A DNA stretch of 64,000 nt from Lewinella sp038528965 (GTDB lineage Bacteria > Bacteroidota > Bacteroidia > Chitinophagales > Saprospiraceae): NCBI GenBank assembly GCA_038528965.1, contig JBCBEC010000030.1:1-64000 (forward strand), written 5' to 3'. Positions 43,743 through 51,523 of the stretch are shown here, piece after piece; the stretch's first letter is position 1; each line of letters opens with the position of its first letter. Under the pieces are notes generated by a model. That model was not told the DNA's origin, ran no database searches, and was given only the letters and a program-made list of their open reading frames with translations. The position numbers and the translations under genes were made by a program.

Positions 43743-45706
43743 TGGCTTATAACGCATATAATTTAGCAGATACAATTGTAGCCTTGGCTACTCCACAAGG
43801 GGTAGGCGCAATTGGAGTAATTCGCCTATCTGGCCCGAAGGCTATTAGTATTGTGGACGGCGTATTCCGCGGCAAAGACCTCGGTCAGCAAGCCACCCAC
43901 ACTGTCCACTTCGGCACCATCCGCGACGAAAAGGATAAGATTTTGGATGAGGTATTGGTCACGCTTTTCGTAGGCCCTAAATCCTACACCGGCGAAAACG
44001 TAGTAGAGGTAAGCTGCCACGGGAGCGACTATATCATCCAGGAGATCATCAGGCTCTTTATTCGCCAAGGTGCACGCCTGGCCCAAGCCGGAGAATTTAC
44101 GATGCGCGCCTTCCTCAACGGCCGCATGGACCTGAGCCAAGCTGAAGCAGTAGCGGATTTAATTGCCTCTTCCTCCGCCGGTAGCCACGATTTGGCTATG
44201 CAGCAAATGCGAGGTGGTTTTAGCGACGAAATTGCTGCCCTCCGCCAGCAACTGGTTGATTTTGCCAGCTTGATCGAATTGGAACTGGACTTTGGTGAAG
44301 AAGACGTAGAGTTCGCCAACCGGGACGACTTACGCCAGCTGGTGGGTAAAATTCAACGGGTACTCCGGCAATTGATTCACAGTTTTCAGCTTGGCAACGT
44401 CATCAAGCAAGGCGTAAGCACGGTCATCGCTGGTCGGCCGAATGCCGGCAAAAGCACCCTGCTCAACGCCCTGCTCAACGAAGAGCGTGCCATCGTCAGC
44501 GATATCGCCGGCACCACCCGCGACACCATAGAAGAAATCCTGAACATCGAAGGTATCCAATTCCGCCTCATCGATACGGCTGGTATTCGCGAAGCAGAAG
44601 ACACCATTGAAGCGATCGGTGTGGAGAAGACATTGGAGAAAGTACGGCAGAGTAGCCTGCTTATTTACGTCTTTGATGTTATTGAGACTTCACCCGAGGA
44701 GGTACGCGCGGATTTAGGGAAGCTGGTGCAGGAAGGGATGCATGTGTTGGTCGTGGCGAATAAGATGGATTTGAATCCGTATACGAAGTATGAGCAGTAT
44801 TTTCGACCCACCCCCAACCCCTCCCTTTCCAGGGAAGGGAGCACCAATCTTTCGCCCTCCCTGGAGAGGGAGGGTCAGGGTGGGTCGATAGACCACTACA
44901 CTTATGAAATGCTCTGGGGATGGCGCAGTGCTAAGCCTGAGGCCTATGGCCGCCTGAAAGCTTTTGCTCGTGAAATGCGCAATAAGCAAACGCCATCGGA
45001 AAAAAAGTTGTGGGAGCGACTAAGAAAACGACAAGTAGCAGGGTGTAAATTCCTGCGTCAACACGTCATTGGCCCATTTATTGGTGACTTCTTCTGCGCT
45101 CAGAAAAAGCTGATTATTGAGGTAGATGGTGAATACCATCAGGCACCAGAAGTTGAGCTTTCAGACATGCAGCGAACTCAAGTACTTGAAGCAAAAGGAT
45201 ACAAAGTCTTACGCTTTACGAATGAACAGGTGTTGAACGATATTAATTCGGTCATAAATCAAATTGAAAAATATCTTAGCAGTGGTTCCCTCCCTGGTCA
45301 GGGAGGGCTAGGGGGGGTCGCCCCCCCCCCGGCTCCACCCTCAAGGGAGGGGAGATTAGGTGATACTCAGTCATCAATTCTGCTCACACAAGACAACTGG
45401 GTCCCCCTCATCGCCAAAGAAGGCATGAATGTACCTTACCTCAAAGAAAAACTCTATGAGGCGGTCGTCTCTGAAAAGGTGAATACAGATAGCACCATTG
45501 TGAGTAATGCACGCCATTACGAAGCGCTGGAAAAATCCTACGAAGCGCTGGACGCGGTACTCACCGGAATGGATAATGGCATTACTTCTGATTTTATCGC
45601 CATGGATATCCGCCGCTCACTGTATCACTTGGGGGAGATCACTGGAGAGATCAGTACGGATGAGCTATTGGGGAATATTTTTGGGAAGTTTTGTATTGGG
45701 AAATAA
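43742..45706 (+). CDS. mnmE: tRNA modification GTPase MnmE with in-frame DUF559 insert
   Basis: A 654-residue product, about 200 longer than the family norm of 450-460. MnmE with MnmG modifies U34 of certain tRNAs. Normal parts: N-terminal folate-binding domain (1-120), helical domain, G1 'GRPNAGKST' (231-239), G3 'DTAG' (278-281), G4 'NKMD' (340-343), and the C-terminal 'FCIGK' (650-654). Between G4 and the G5 region (A558-K559), residues about 352-548 are foreign: hairpin-encoded 'NPSLSREG' type sequence, a full DUF559 nuclease domain (about 390-505), then more hairpin sequence. At G5 the usual SAK reads IAK. Whether the protein still works as a GTPase is unknown. Confidence 0.93.
   Translation: MAYNAYNLADTIVALATPQGVGAIGVIRLSGPKAISIVDGVFRGKDLGQQATHTVHFGTIRDEKDKILDEVLVTLFVGPKSYTGENVVEVSCHGSDYIIQEIIRLFIRQGARLAQAGEFTMRAFLNGRMDLSQAEAVADLIASSSAGSHDLAMQQMRGGFSDEIAALRQQLVDFASLIELELDFGEEDVEFANRDDLRQLVGKIQRVLRQLIHSFQLGNVIKQGVSTVIAGRPNAGKSTLLNALLNEERAIVSDIAGTTRDTIEEILNIEGIQFRLIDTAGIREAEDTIEAIGVEKTLEKVRQSSLLIYVFDVIETSPEEVRADLGKLVQEGMHVLVVANKMDLNPYTKYEQYFRPTPNPSLSREGSTNLSPSLEREGQGGSIDHYTYEMLWGWRSAKPEAYGRLKAFAREMRNKQTPSEKKLWERLRKRQVAGCKFLRQHVIGPFIGDFFCAQKKLIIEVDGEYHQAPEVELSDMQRTQVLEAKGYKVLRFTNEQVLNDINSVINQIEKYLSSGSLPGQGGLGGVAPPPAPPSREGRLGDTQSSILLTQDNWVPLIAKEGMNVPYLKEKLYEAVVSEKVNTDSTIVSNARHYEALEKSYEALDAVLTGMDNGITSDFIAMDIRRSLYHLGEITGEISTDELLGNIFGKFCIGK
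44804..45370 (+). mobile_element. DUF559 nuclease insert bounded by CCCTCCC hairpins
   Basis: The left end is a 84-base inverted repeat with CGACCCA (44804-44810) and TGGGTCG (44881-44887) outer arms and CCTCCCT/GGGAGGG inner parts. Next comes a DUF559 domain: E420 in 'TPSEKKLWERL', 'FLRQHVIGPFIGDFF' (D449) and 'IIEVDGEYH' (E460, D462), then 'GYKVLRFTNEQVL'. The right end has a TCCCTCCCTG/CAGGGAGGG hairpin (45288-45307) and a GGGGGG/CCCCCC stem (to about 45330), then a purine tail. The nuclease motif residues look intact. The frame is open throughout, so it does not truncate mnmE. No clear target duplication is visible. Confidence 0.8.
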
Positions 45707-45708
45707 AA

Positions 45709-45745
45709 CAGAGAACAGGCCAACCCAACGCCAACCTGCTCTCCT
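45709..45745 (+). terminator. Hairpin after mnmE
   Basis: AGAG-ACAGG pairs with CCTGCTCT around a pyrimidine-rich loop a few bases past the mnmE stop. No T run is present, so function is uncertain. Confidence 0.4.
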
Positions 45746-45782
45746 CATCACACCATACCTACAGGTATAGTATCCACGAAAA

Positions 45783-47309
45783 TTAGAAGCGGAAGCCTAT
45801 ACTAAAGCCAAGACCGTAGCGGGATTCGCCTTCAAATTGGCCCCATTGGCCGCGCAGTTCGCTATACCACAAACCTTGGGACTGCCAGCGTAAGGCGGCG
45901 TTCAAGCCGAAGGACCATTCTGCAGTTTTGTAGTCACTTACTTGCCATTCGATGGTTTCGATGCTAGCTGTACTACGCCAGTTTTGTTGCTCGTTGCCCA
46001 GCCAGAGGCCTGCTAGTGGCTGCAAATTGCGCTGACTGAAGCGATAATTGATACCCAATTGTGTGCGAACGGCGCGTTTATGTTGTTCGAAGTCGCCTAG
46101 GATAGACCGGGTATCACCCGTAAAAGAAATTGCGGTAACGGGAAGGTGAGCTTTGATGGTAGCGGTAGCGTACTGCAATTGAATACTACCCTCCAACTTC
46201 GACAGAATATCTTTGGACAATACGATGCCATAGCGGACATCCCTACTCAGTTCATGATTCACAAATTCGGGTGCAGTGGAAAACGTTCCGAAGAAGAATT
46301 CTCCGTCCAGTTGTTTAAAGAGTGCTTCGAACAAGTCTGGATCTTCGTACATCGAAGTCTGGATATCATTGAGGGTTTCGACAGTGAAATAGCGATCGCT
46401 GAATGGAAGGTCAAATACATCCTGAGCGTAGCCGAAGCGGAAGGAATAGAAATACTCCTCTTCATCTTCCGGCAGGCCATCATTATCCTGGTCCTCCTCT
46501 CTTTGTTTGCTCTCTTTGATCTTTTCATCGATCCGGCGACGAATTTCCTCCATGATTTTTTCCCAGAAGGTCTTACGCCATTTCTTATCCATCTTGTCTT
46601 CCCATTCTTTCTTTCGATCATCGAAGTCCCGGCGACGTTCTCCTCGCTCTTTCACTGGAGGTAGCCAAGGGTATTTAGCGCGATAGCCCCGCAGGCGCTT
46701 GCGATATTCTTCTTCTGTTTCGCCTTCTTTCTTCTCTAGTTCAGCCTCCAGTCGCTCTAACTCTGATGCTATCACTTCTTCTTCCAACCGATCCATCTCT
46801 TCCTGCATTTCCTCCGGCAGGTCATCATAATCATCCAGTTGTTGATCTAATTCATTGCGCTCCGCTTCTGTTAGCTCGTCTTCACATTCGCGCTCAAGCT
46901 GCTTGAGTTTTTCAAGTAACTCTTCGACTTTTTTCTTCACTTCAGCTGCTTGTTCGTGTAGGGCCTCGCGGGCAGCATCCACCTTTTCTTGCAGCCTTTC
47001 TCCTTCTTTCTTTACATCCGGGCCATGACCTTGACCATCAACAGTCGGTTGCTCAAAATCCGCAAGTCGTTGAATACTCTGCTCTAATTCTTCTTGTAGC
47101 CTTTGTAGTTCACTCTTCTCACCTTCTTTTGCCGGCTTCGTGATAGCATCGATGGCTTCTCGCAACTCTTGAGCGGCCTCTTTTAGGTCTTCACAATCTT
47201 CCTTTAGTGCTAGCTCATAAGTGCGCACTGGAGCGTTAAAAATGTCATTGGCATAACTCATCTGGCTAAGTGCCCAAATGAGTAGCACTAGCAAAATTAG
47301 TCGTTTCAT
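45783..47309 (-). CDS. Secreted coiled-coil protein with C-terminal barrel-like domain
   Basis: A 508-residue protein: signal peptide (MKRLILLVLLIWALSQMSYA), a long highly charged E/K/R coiled-coil region (about 40-290), a short acidic 'NDGLPEDEEE' linker that resembles a calcium-binding stretch, and a beta-rich C-terminal half (about 295-508) ending 'YGLGFSIGFRF', a typical last barrel strand with terminal Phe. I know no named family. The layout suggests an outer-membrane barrel carrying a rigid periplasmic or surface stalk; this is inference. Confidence 0.75.
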   Translation of the reverse strand: MKRLILLVLLIWALSQMSYANDIFNAPVRTYELALKEDCEDLKEAAQELREAIDAITKPAKEGEKSELQRLQEELEQSIQRLADFEQPTVDGQGHGPDVKKEGERLQEKVDAAREALHEQAAEVKKKVEELLEKLKQLERECEDELTEAERNELDQQLDDYDDLPEEMQEEMDRLEEEVIASELERLEAELEKKEGETEEEYRKRLRGYRAKYPWLPPVKERGERRRDFDDRKKEWEDKMDKKWRKTFWEKIMEEIRRRIDEKIKESKQREEDQDNDGLPEDEEEYFYSFRFGYAQDVFDLPFSDRYFTVETLNDIQTSMYEDPDLFEALFKQLDGEFFFGTFSTAPEFVNHELSRDVRYGIVLSKDILSKLEGSIQLQYATATIKAHLPVTAISFTGDTRSILGDFEQHKRAVRTQLGINYRFSQRNLQPLAGLWLGNEQQNWRSTASIETIEWQVSDYKTAEWSFGLNAALRWQSQGLWYSELRGQWGQFEGESRYGLGFSIGFRF

Positions 47310-47548
47310 AATTGTAGGATTTGGTGAGTAATCTTTCTACAATTATCTAATTACCTAGTATGATATGCGCGTTCAAGTTATAGGCAGTTTTGGATAAAAC
47401 AGCGTACTTTGCACAAACACCAAATCAAAAAACAAACCCAACAGACTGATTGTCAACTATATAAAATCGTACACCCAAAACCCCTTTTCGGAAAAACCGT
47501 GGGCCGTGACTTTGGCAAGAATGCTTAAGCGCAGAGAAAGCCAAAAGG

Positions 47549-47585
47549 AAAGCGACACCCCCATCACCGCAGGAATGTCGCTTTT
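47549..47585 (-). terminator. kbl terminator
   Basis: AAAGCGACA and TGTCGCTTT arms around an 18-base loop just after the kbl stop; on the minus strand CCTTTT follows. Confidence 0.65.
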
Positions 47586-47608
47586 AGCTTTGAGTTAAGA
47601 ATTGGTAT

Positions 47609-48799
47609 TTAACTAATAACCCCCAATTCCTTACCCACCTTCGTAAAGGCCGCAATCGCCTTATCCAAGTGCTCGCGCTCGTGTGCGGCGGACAGCTGCA
47701 CCCGAATACGCGCCTGCTCCTTAGGCACTACAGGATAATAGAAACCAATGACGTAGATACCTTCCTCCAATAATCTAGCGGCAAACGCTTGCGATAGCTT
47801 CGCATCATACAGCATGACGGCACAGATCGCAGACTGAGTAGGCTTCATATCAAAGCCGGCTGCTTGCATGCCTTTATTGAAGTGGGCAATGTTCTCCCTG
47901 AGTTTATTCATGAGGCCATTGGAAGCATTCATCATGTCGATCATCTCAATGCCAGCGGCGGCAATGAGTGGCGGGATGGAGTTGGAGAACAAATACGGGC
48001 GACTGCGTTGACGCAGGATGTCAATGATCTCTTTTTTACCTGTAGTGAAACCACCAATCGCACCACCAAAGGCCTTTCCAAGTGTACCGGTAATGATTTC
48101 TACCTGGCCTAGCATATCGTAGAGTTCGGTTACTCCTCTTCCGGTCTCTCCTACGACACCAGCCGAGTGGCACTCATCAATCATGACCATGGCATTGTAC
48201 TTATTCGCTAGCTTAACAATCTTGTCTAGCGGAGCTACGTGGCCATCCATAGAGAAGACCGCATCCGTAACGATGAGACGGAAGCGTTGCTCCTGGGCTT
48301 TGATGAGTTGCTGCTCCAGGTCTTCCATATCAGCCGTTTTGAAGCGGTAGCGGGCGGCCTTGCACAAGCGTACCCCATCAATAATGGAAGCATGATTTAA
48401 AGAGTCGGAGATGATAGCGTCCTCTTTGGTCAAGAGGGGTTCGAAGACCCCACCGTTGGCATCAAAGCAGGCGGCGTATAGGATGGTATCCTCCGTACCG
48501 AAAAAATCAGCAATTTTTTGCTCCAGCTGGCGGTGGATATCGGTTGTACCACAGATAAAACGCACTGAGGACATTCCGTAGCCATGAGAATCCAAAGCTG
48601 CTTTAGCTGATTCTACTAGCTGTGGATTATTGGAGAGCCCCAAATAGTTATTGGCACAAAAATTAAGAACCGTTTGACCAGAGTCTAAGGTTACTTCTGC
48701 GCCTTGTGGCGAAACGATGATGCGTTCATTCTTATAAAGGCCAGCTTCAGTGATGGCCGCTAGTTCTTCCTTTAAATGCTGCTGGAAATCAGTATACAT
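47609..48799 (-). CDS. kbl: Glycine C-acetyltransferase (2-amino-3-ketobutyrate CoA ligase)
   Basis: A 396-residue PLP enzyme of the alpha-oxoamine synthase family. It splits 2-amino-3-oxobutyrate with CoA into glycine and acetyl-CoA. The PLP lysine is K242 in 'GTLGKAFGGAIGGF'; 'SPQGAEVTLDSGQTVLNFCANNYLGLSNNPQL' and 'DECHSAGVVGETGRG' are diagnostic. It is divergent from tdh, whose product supplies its substrate, so the pair forms the threonine-to-glycine pathway. Confidence 0.96.
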   Translation of the reverse strand: MYTDFQQHLKEELAAITEAGLYKNERIIVSPQGAEVTLDSGQTVLNFCANNYLGLSNNPQLVESAKAALDSHGYGMSSVRFICGTTDIHRQLEQKIADFFGTEDTILYAACFDANGGVFEPLLTKEDAIISDSLNHASIIDGVRLCKAARYRFKTADMEDLEQQLIKAQEQRFRLIVTDAVFSMDGHVAPLDKIVKLANKYNAMVMIDECHSAGVVGETGRGVTELYDMLGQVEIITGTLGKAFGGAIGGFTTGKKEIIDILRQRSRPYLFSNSIPPLIAAAGIEMIDMMNASNGLMNKLRENIAHFNKGMQAAGFDMKPTQSAICAVMLYDAKLSQAFAARLLEEGIYVIGFYYPVVPKEQARIRVQLSAAHEREHLDKAIAAFTKVGKELGVIS

Positions 48800-48863
48800 T
48801 GGTATGCGTTGTTTAGAGTGGATTGGGAATTCACTCTTAATTTGAGTATTCAGTTAGGCGACA

Positions 48864-48871
48864 CAAACTTA
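48864..48871 (-). promoter_or_regulatory. -7 element for kbl
   Basis: Minus-strand TAAGTTTG, full TAnnTTTG match, about 65 bases before the kbl ATG in the kbl/tdh divergent region. Confidence 0.45.
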
Positions 48872-49020
48872 CAAACTTGTCTGCCAATTGCTGCTTCTGT
48901 TGCAAGGCTTAATGGAAGAAAATACCTTTACGCGGAATTTGCCCTTAACCAAAAATACCGTCGACTAAGCAGTTTGGATTTCCAAACCGTTAGGCCTTGG
49001 TATACAACCAGTTGACAAAT

Positions 49021-50043
49021 ATGAAGGCATTAGTCAAAGCTAAGCCCCAAAAAGGGATATGGCTGCAGGATGTCCCCATGCCCGAAGTTGGACACGATGA
49101 AGTATTAATTAAAGTGTCTAAAACTGCCATCTGCGGCACCGATTTGCACATCTACCTTTGGGACCACTGGGCCCAACAAACCATTCCGATAGGCCTTACC
49201 ATTGGCCACGAATACATGGGCCACGTAGCTAAGGTGGGCTCCCTCGTCAAAGCGTTTAAGGAAGGAGACCGGGTCACTAGCGAAGGTCATATTGCCTGTG
49301 GACGCTGCCGCAATTGCCGCCGTGGCCGCCAGCATATCTGCGAGAATACACTAGGTGTAGGTGTGAATATTAATGGCGCTTTCGCGGAATATCTAATAGT
49401 TCCGGCCTCCAATGTCATGAAAATAAATGAGAGCATTCCGGATGAGATCATGACCATCATGGATCCTTTTGGAAACGCAACGCATACTGCCTTATCCTTT
49501 CCTTTAATTGGTGAGGACGTGCTCATCACCGGAGCGGGCCTCATTGGTAGCATGGCCGTTGCGATAGCTAAGTTTGCCGGGGCCCGTTATGTAATTGCCA
49601 CCGAAACCAGCCCGTACCGGATTGCCCTCGCCCAAAAAATGGGAGCTACTCAGGTGGTCAACCCCATAGAAGAAAGTCTAGACGAAGTGATGCAGAAATG
49701 GGGTATCCGTGGATTTGATATCGGATTAGAATGCTCCGGAGCTCCACCAGCCTTCAATCAGTTGGTTGACCATATGTACAACTCTGGTAAAGTATCACTC
49801 CTAGGCATTTTACCTAAGGATACTAATGTAGACTGGAACAAGATCATCTTTAAGGGACTGACCTTAAAAGGCATCTACGGCCGAGAAATGTACGAAACTT
49901 GGTACTTCATGGAACAGATGCTCATGTCTGGCCTCGACCTTTCGCCCATGATCACACACCGCTTTCATATTGATGATTTCCAGAAGGGGTTTGATGTGAT
50001 GGAAGAGAAAAATTGCGGGAAGGTGATATTGAGTTGGGATTGA
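49021..50043 (+). CDS. tdh: L-threonine 3-dehydrogenase
   Basis: Starting at ATG 49021 (340 residues) the numbering fits the family exactly: catalytic zinc ligands C38 ('KTAICGTDLHIY') and H63-E64 ('IGHEYMGH'), structural zinc cysteines in 'CGRCRNCRRGRQHIC', and the NAD motif 'VLITGAGLIGSMAVAIAKFAGA'. The upstream in-frame ATG adds 8 unneeded residues. It oxidises threonine to 2-amino-3-oxobutyrate, which Kbl cleaves. Divergent from kbl with about 220 bases between. Confidence 0.96.
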   Translation: MKALVKAKPQKGIWLQDVPMPEVGHDEVLIKVSKTAICGTDLHIYLWDHWAQQTIPIGLTIGHEYMGHVAKVGSLVKAFKEGDRVTSEGHIACGRCRNCRRGRQHICENTLGVGVNINGAFAEYLIVPASNVMKINESIPDEIMTIMDPFGNATHTALSFPLIGEDVLITGAGLIGSMAVAIAKFAGARYVIATETSPYRIALAQKMGATQVVNPIEESLDEVMQKWGIRGFDIGLECSGAPPAFNQLVDHMYNSGKVSLLGILPKDTNVDWNKIIFKGLTLKGIYGREMYETWYFMEQMLMSGLDLSPMITHRFHIDDFQKGFDVMEEKNCGKVILSWD

Positions 50044-50360
50044 TATTGGAGTAGTTTTTTTGCTTGAGAAGGGTGAGTTTTGGGGTGGAAAAATTTTGGT
50101 GTTAATGCATCAATGTGTCTACGTGTTTATACAAACGAGTCGATTTTTTTTAGAAAAAATACACTCATAAACTACTCAAAACCAAACACTTAACCCAAGC
50201 CAGCAATTTTTCTTCAAAAAATCTTCATTCTATTTAAAGTAATTCTCCCCCTGCCCCGTCTACCTTATTGAAAGCGCTGCTGAAAATTACAGCAGGCAAG
50301 TTTAATAACCAACACAGCAGTACAGCATCACACCTGACTGCTGCCCAAAATTACACGATT
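50044..50360. other. Intergenic AT-rich region
   Basis: About 320 bases without a gene. GAGTAGTTT (50048-50056) and AAACTACTC (from about 50171) form distant arms after the tdh stop, in the same position as the other 3'-end elements but weaker. The rest is AT-rich and unremarkable. Confidence 0.45.
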
Positions 50361-50636
50361 ATGCGCGTTGTATTCGGCGCTCTGTCGTTCGCGGCAGGGG
50401 TAGTATTGTTCTTTCTTTTTGCCAAGCTTTTGGTAGCTGGGCTCTTTTTTGCACTCGGATTGGCGGCCTTCGCCCTCTTTATGCGCAAACTGAAAGGGGC
50501 TCGTTACGGTCGCTGGCATCAGCACCGTTTTGGAACGGAGCATACCCACACGGGGTATAGTTATCCAGCGGTACAAGCCTTTCCAGAATTGACGGAAGAC
50601 GGCTTGTATAAGTATCGGACGATACAGGTGCTGTAG
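50361..50636 (+). CDS. Small membrane protein upstream of Hsp20
   Basis: From ATG 50361 the product is 91 residues: two close hydrophobic segments (about 1-40, 'ALSFAAGVVLFFLFAKLLVAGLFFALGLAAFALF'), then a basic, His-rich tail ('KGARYGRWHQHRFGTEHTHTGYSYP'). Only a TTG would extend it upstream. No family is recognised. The similar gene seen before hsp20 in related bacteria is not something I can confirm. Its stop codon is followed at once by a repeat element and then by hsp20. Confidence 0.6.
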   Translation: MRVVFGALSFAAGVVLFFLFAKLLVAGLFFALGLAAFALFMRKLKGARYGRWHQHRFGTEHTHTGYSYPAVQAFPELTEDGLYKYRTIQVL

Positions 50637-50745
50637 AAATCGGAAATAGGAAGTGGGAAATCGGAAATGAGAAGGTTAGGACATATTGTTCCTTTCTAGT
50701 TCCTAACCTTCAGTTTTCACTTCCGAGCTCCCCACTCCGACCTTA
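50637..50745. repeat. GGAAATCGG-type inverted repeat abutting a stop codon
   Basis: Starts directly after the TAG of the small membrane protein. The left arm has AAATCGGAAATAGGAAGTGGG units; the inner GAAGGTTAGGA/TCCTAACCTTC stem (50671-50681, 50701-50711) is perfect; the right arm is a looser complement. Same unit family as 2237-2318. Confidence 0.8.
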
Positions 50746-50789
50746 GACTTCTAGGTCTCTTTTTCTTTAAATTTAAACTAACATAAACT

Positions 50790-51185
50790 ATGTGTAGAGG
50801 AATGAAATATCACCGCGGCCACGGCCGCCACTATGGTCATCGTCACCCCGGAATGCGCCGCCCAGGTGCGCAGGTTAGCATTCGCGAAATGGATGACCGC
50901 TACGAAATTTACTTGATTGCTGCGGGCCGCACCCGCGAGGACTTTCGCTTAGACATCGCCAATGATGTACTAACGATCCACGCCTCCGCTCCCGCCAGTA
51001 GCGAAGAGGAAGGACAATGGCAAAAGCGCGAGTTCCGCTTCCGCGATTTTGAGCGCAGCTTCCAGCTGAGCGACAAAATCAATAGCGAGGCCATTAGCGC
51101 CAGCTATGATGCTGGAATTCTAACCATCGTCCTGCCTAAGCACGAAGACAAAGTCACCCAACGTCGGGAGGTGACAGTCGAGTAG
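50790..51185 (+). CDS. Hsp20/alpha-crystallin family small heat-shock protein
   Basis: A 131-residue holdase. The alpha-crystallin domain covers about 27-125 ('VSIREMDDRYEIYLIAAGRTREDFRLDIANDVLTIHASAP', 'FRFRDFERSFQLSDKINSEAISASYDAGILTIVLPKHE'). The N-terminus is unusual: 'MKYHRGHGRHYGHRHPGMRRPG' is rich in His, Arg and Gly and could bind metals or nucleic acid; this is inference. It has no classic IxI tail. Three hairpins and a T-rich terminator follow it. Confidence 0.92.
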   Translation: MCRGMKYHRGHGRHYGHRHPGMRRPGAQVSIREMDDRYEIYLIAAGRTREDFRLDIANDVLTIHASAPASSEEEGQWQKREFRFRDFERSFQLSDKINSEAISASYDAGILTIVLPKHEDKVTQRREVTVE

Positions 51186-51190
51186 TGATA

Positions 51191-51245
51191 CTGTGAGGTT
51201 CGGTTAAGGTCAGCTCTCAAATTTCTGAAGGCTGACCCCCTCACA
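51191..51245 (+). terminator. Hairpin after hsp20
   Basis: TGTGAGG...CCTCACA outer arms and GGTCAGC/GCTGACC inner arms form a two-part stem directly after the hsp20 stop, without a T run. Confidence 0.5.
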
Positions 51246-51247
51246 AT

Positions 51248-51301
51248 GTAGAATGTAGAGGGTAATGAGTAGAAAGAAGTAAGTGCCCTTCTACATTCTA
51301 C
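51248..51301. repeat. TAGAATG-type inverted repeat
   Basis: GTAGAATGTAGAGGG (51248-51262) and CCCTTCTACATTCTAC (51286-51301) are complementary except for one extra base; the unit TAGAATG repeats inside each arm, the same architecture as the other 3'-end elements. Confidence 0.7.
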
Positions 51302-51371
51302 CATCAGGTTCACCAGCGAATAAACGATTTTGAGGCCACTGATTAAGGTCAACCTGAAATAAGTAACAGTC

Positions 51372-51387
51372 GGGTGCGTGGACGCAC
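51372..51387 (+). terminator. Short hairpin in the hsp20 trailer
   Basis: A 7-bp perfect stem, GGTGCGT/ACGCACC, with a 2-base loop, followed 10 bases later by TTTTTATA. Confidence 0.45.
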
Positions 51388-51422
51388 CAGTTTGGGATTT
51401 TTATATACTAGCACATTTGTTG

Positions 51423-51445
51423 AGCCCTTGCCATGAGCAAGGGCT
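51423..51445 (+). terminator. Intrinsic terminator before the oxidoreductase gene
   Basis: AGCCCTTGC and GCAAGGGCT arms with a 5-base loop, followed by TTATTGTTTTT. A strong rho-independent terminator for the hsp20 transcript. Confidence 0.85.
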
Positions 51446-51523
51446 TTATTGTTTTTCACGCTAGTAAAAGCTACCTTAGATCAAAATTTGAACACATTCA
51501 AATAACCTCTTAACCATCACGCC

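Noticed and set aside
44714..44989. A minus-strand open frame through the left mnmE hairpin
   Set aside because: It arises because the inverted repeat reads similarly on both strands; MnmE and DUF559 lie on the plus strand.
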